A DNA stretch of 64,000 nt, taken from assembly GCA_949285935.1 (NCBI GenBank), contig CASEAH010000039.1, forward strand, positions 1 through 64,000. The letters are read 5' to 3'. The notes under the pieces were generated by a model. The model was given only the letters and a program-made list of their open reading frames with translations. It was not told the origin of the DNA and did no database searches. Shown here piece after piece: positions 63,742 to 64,000 of this stretch. The stretch is from an uncultured Oscillospiraceae bacterium. Its GTDB lineage: Bacteria > Bacillota > Clostridia > Oscillospirales > Ruminococcaceae. How positions within the stretch are numbered: position 1 is the stretch's first letter; the number at the start of each line of letters is the position of its first letter. A program made the translations under genes and the position numbers.

Positions 63742-63865
63742 AAGCAACTGCCTGCACCATATGGCACCTGGCTCAAAGTGCCTTACTATAATAGCACATC
63801 CGCAGCCGGTAGTCAAGCGGATTTTCCCTTTAATTTCCCGGCTGCGGACGGATCCAAGCTGCTTT

Positions 63866-64000
63866 TTACACTTCCAGGCGGCAAAGCTGTACTCCGGTAT
63901 AGTAATGGCGAAGGATCTGGCAGAAATTTTTTCCCTGTCGGGCCAGATAATCCGCCCCATTCTGGGACAATCCTGCGCCGTGTCCATAGCCGCGCACCTC
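63866..64000 (-). CDS. SpoIID/LytB C-terminus (partial at window edge)
   Basis: The last 44 codons of a minus-strand gene. VRGYGHGAGLSQNGADYLARQ and QILRHYYTGV form the conserved C-terminal signature of SpoIID, the lytic transglycosylase of spore engulfment, or its vegetative LytB paralogue. The stop is at 63868-63866. The N-terminus lies outside the window. Confidence 0.85.
   Translation of the reverse strand, partial: EVRGYGHGAGLSQNGADYLARQGKNFCQILRHYYTGVQLCRLEV

Overview
The window looks like a chromosomal segment from a GC-rich, Gram-positive, spore-forming member of the Clostridia, most likely an Oscillospiraceae-type gut anaerobe. The signs are: many LAGC-type lipoproteins, a class B sortase, a YesM/YesN two-component system, a Na+-pumping biotin decarboxylase, AGGAGG ribosome binding sites, and the 3' end of a SpoIID gene at the right edge. 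No phage, IS transposase or CRISPR array is visible. Genes are dense and lie on both strands.

Layout. 1-120: a near-consensus promoter and leader reading leftward out of the window, probably of an rRNA operon. 300-2218: a possible sortase-anchored surface protein divergent from metA. 2474-5681: a three-gene flavoprotein/Fe-S module (GlpA-like, GlpB-like, DUF1667). 5898-9574: an oxaloacetate decarboxylase-type Na+ pump (alpha, gamma, biotin carrier, beta), facing DUF3842 and birA on the other strand. 11637-15841: a MacB/FtsX-type ABC transporter. 16495-22218 (minus): ABC exporter, sugar acetyltransferase, uridine kinase, WYL regulator, MATE pump. 22455-31925: small membrane proteins, deoD, an XRE membrane regulator, a CofE-like ligase, LysR plus glycosyltransferase, and lipoproteins. 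32722-39917: tatD, metG, GNAT, sortase B and a beta-CASP nuclease. 40616-51826: a regulated uptake and deamination locus (adenosine deaminase, two amidohydrolases, CUT1 ABC transporter, YesM/YesN). 52406-61745 (minus): an envelope cluster of DUF4358 protein, GerMN-like lipoprotein, Memo-family lipoprotein, a large alpha-2-macroglobulin and a transglutaminase-like lipoprotein. 61821-64000: YitT protein, two tRNA-Ser genes, SpoIID.

Three observations stand out. First, a degenerate ~100-130 bp intergenic repeat occurs in about seven copies. In each case it lies just beyond a hairpin/terminator downstream of a gene and points back at that gene's 3' end. Second, two small envelope-protein genes have poly(A) tracts that put the membrane-targeting N-terminus out of frame with the rest: a 9-A tract near 30137, and a 7-A/6-A pair at 52809-52887 that hides an intact lipoprotein signal in another frame. 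Third, the 40.6-51.8 kb locus joins a carbohydrate-type ABC importer with three purine-deaminase-superfamily enzymes under a YesM/YesN pair, suggesting a nucleoside or modified-purine scavenging system. All calls come from reading the sequence; no database search was run.
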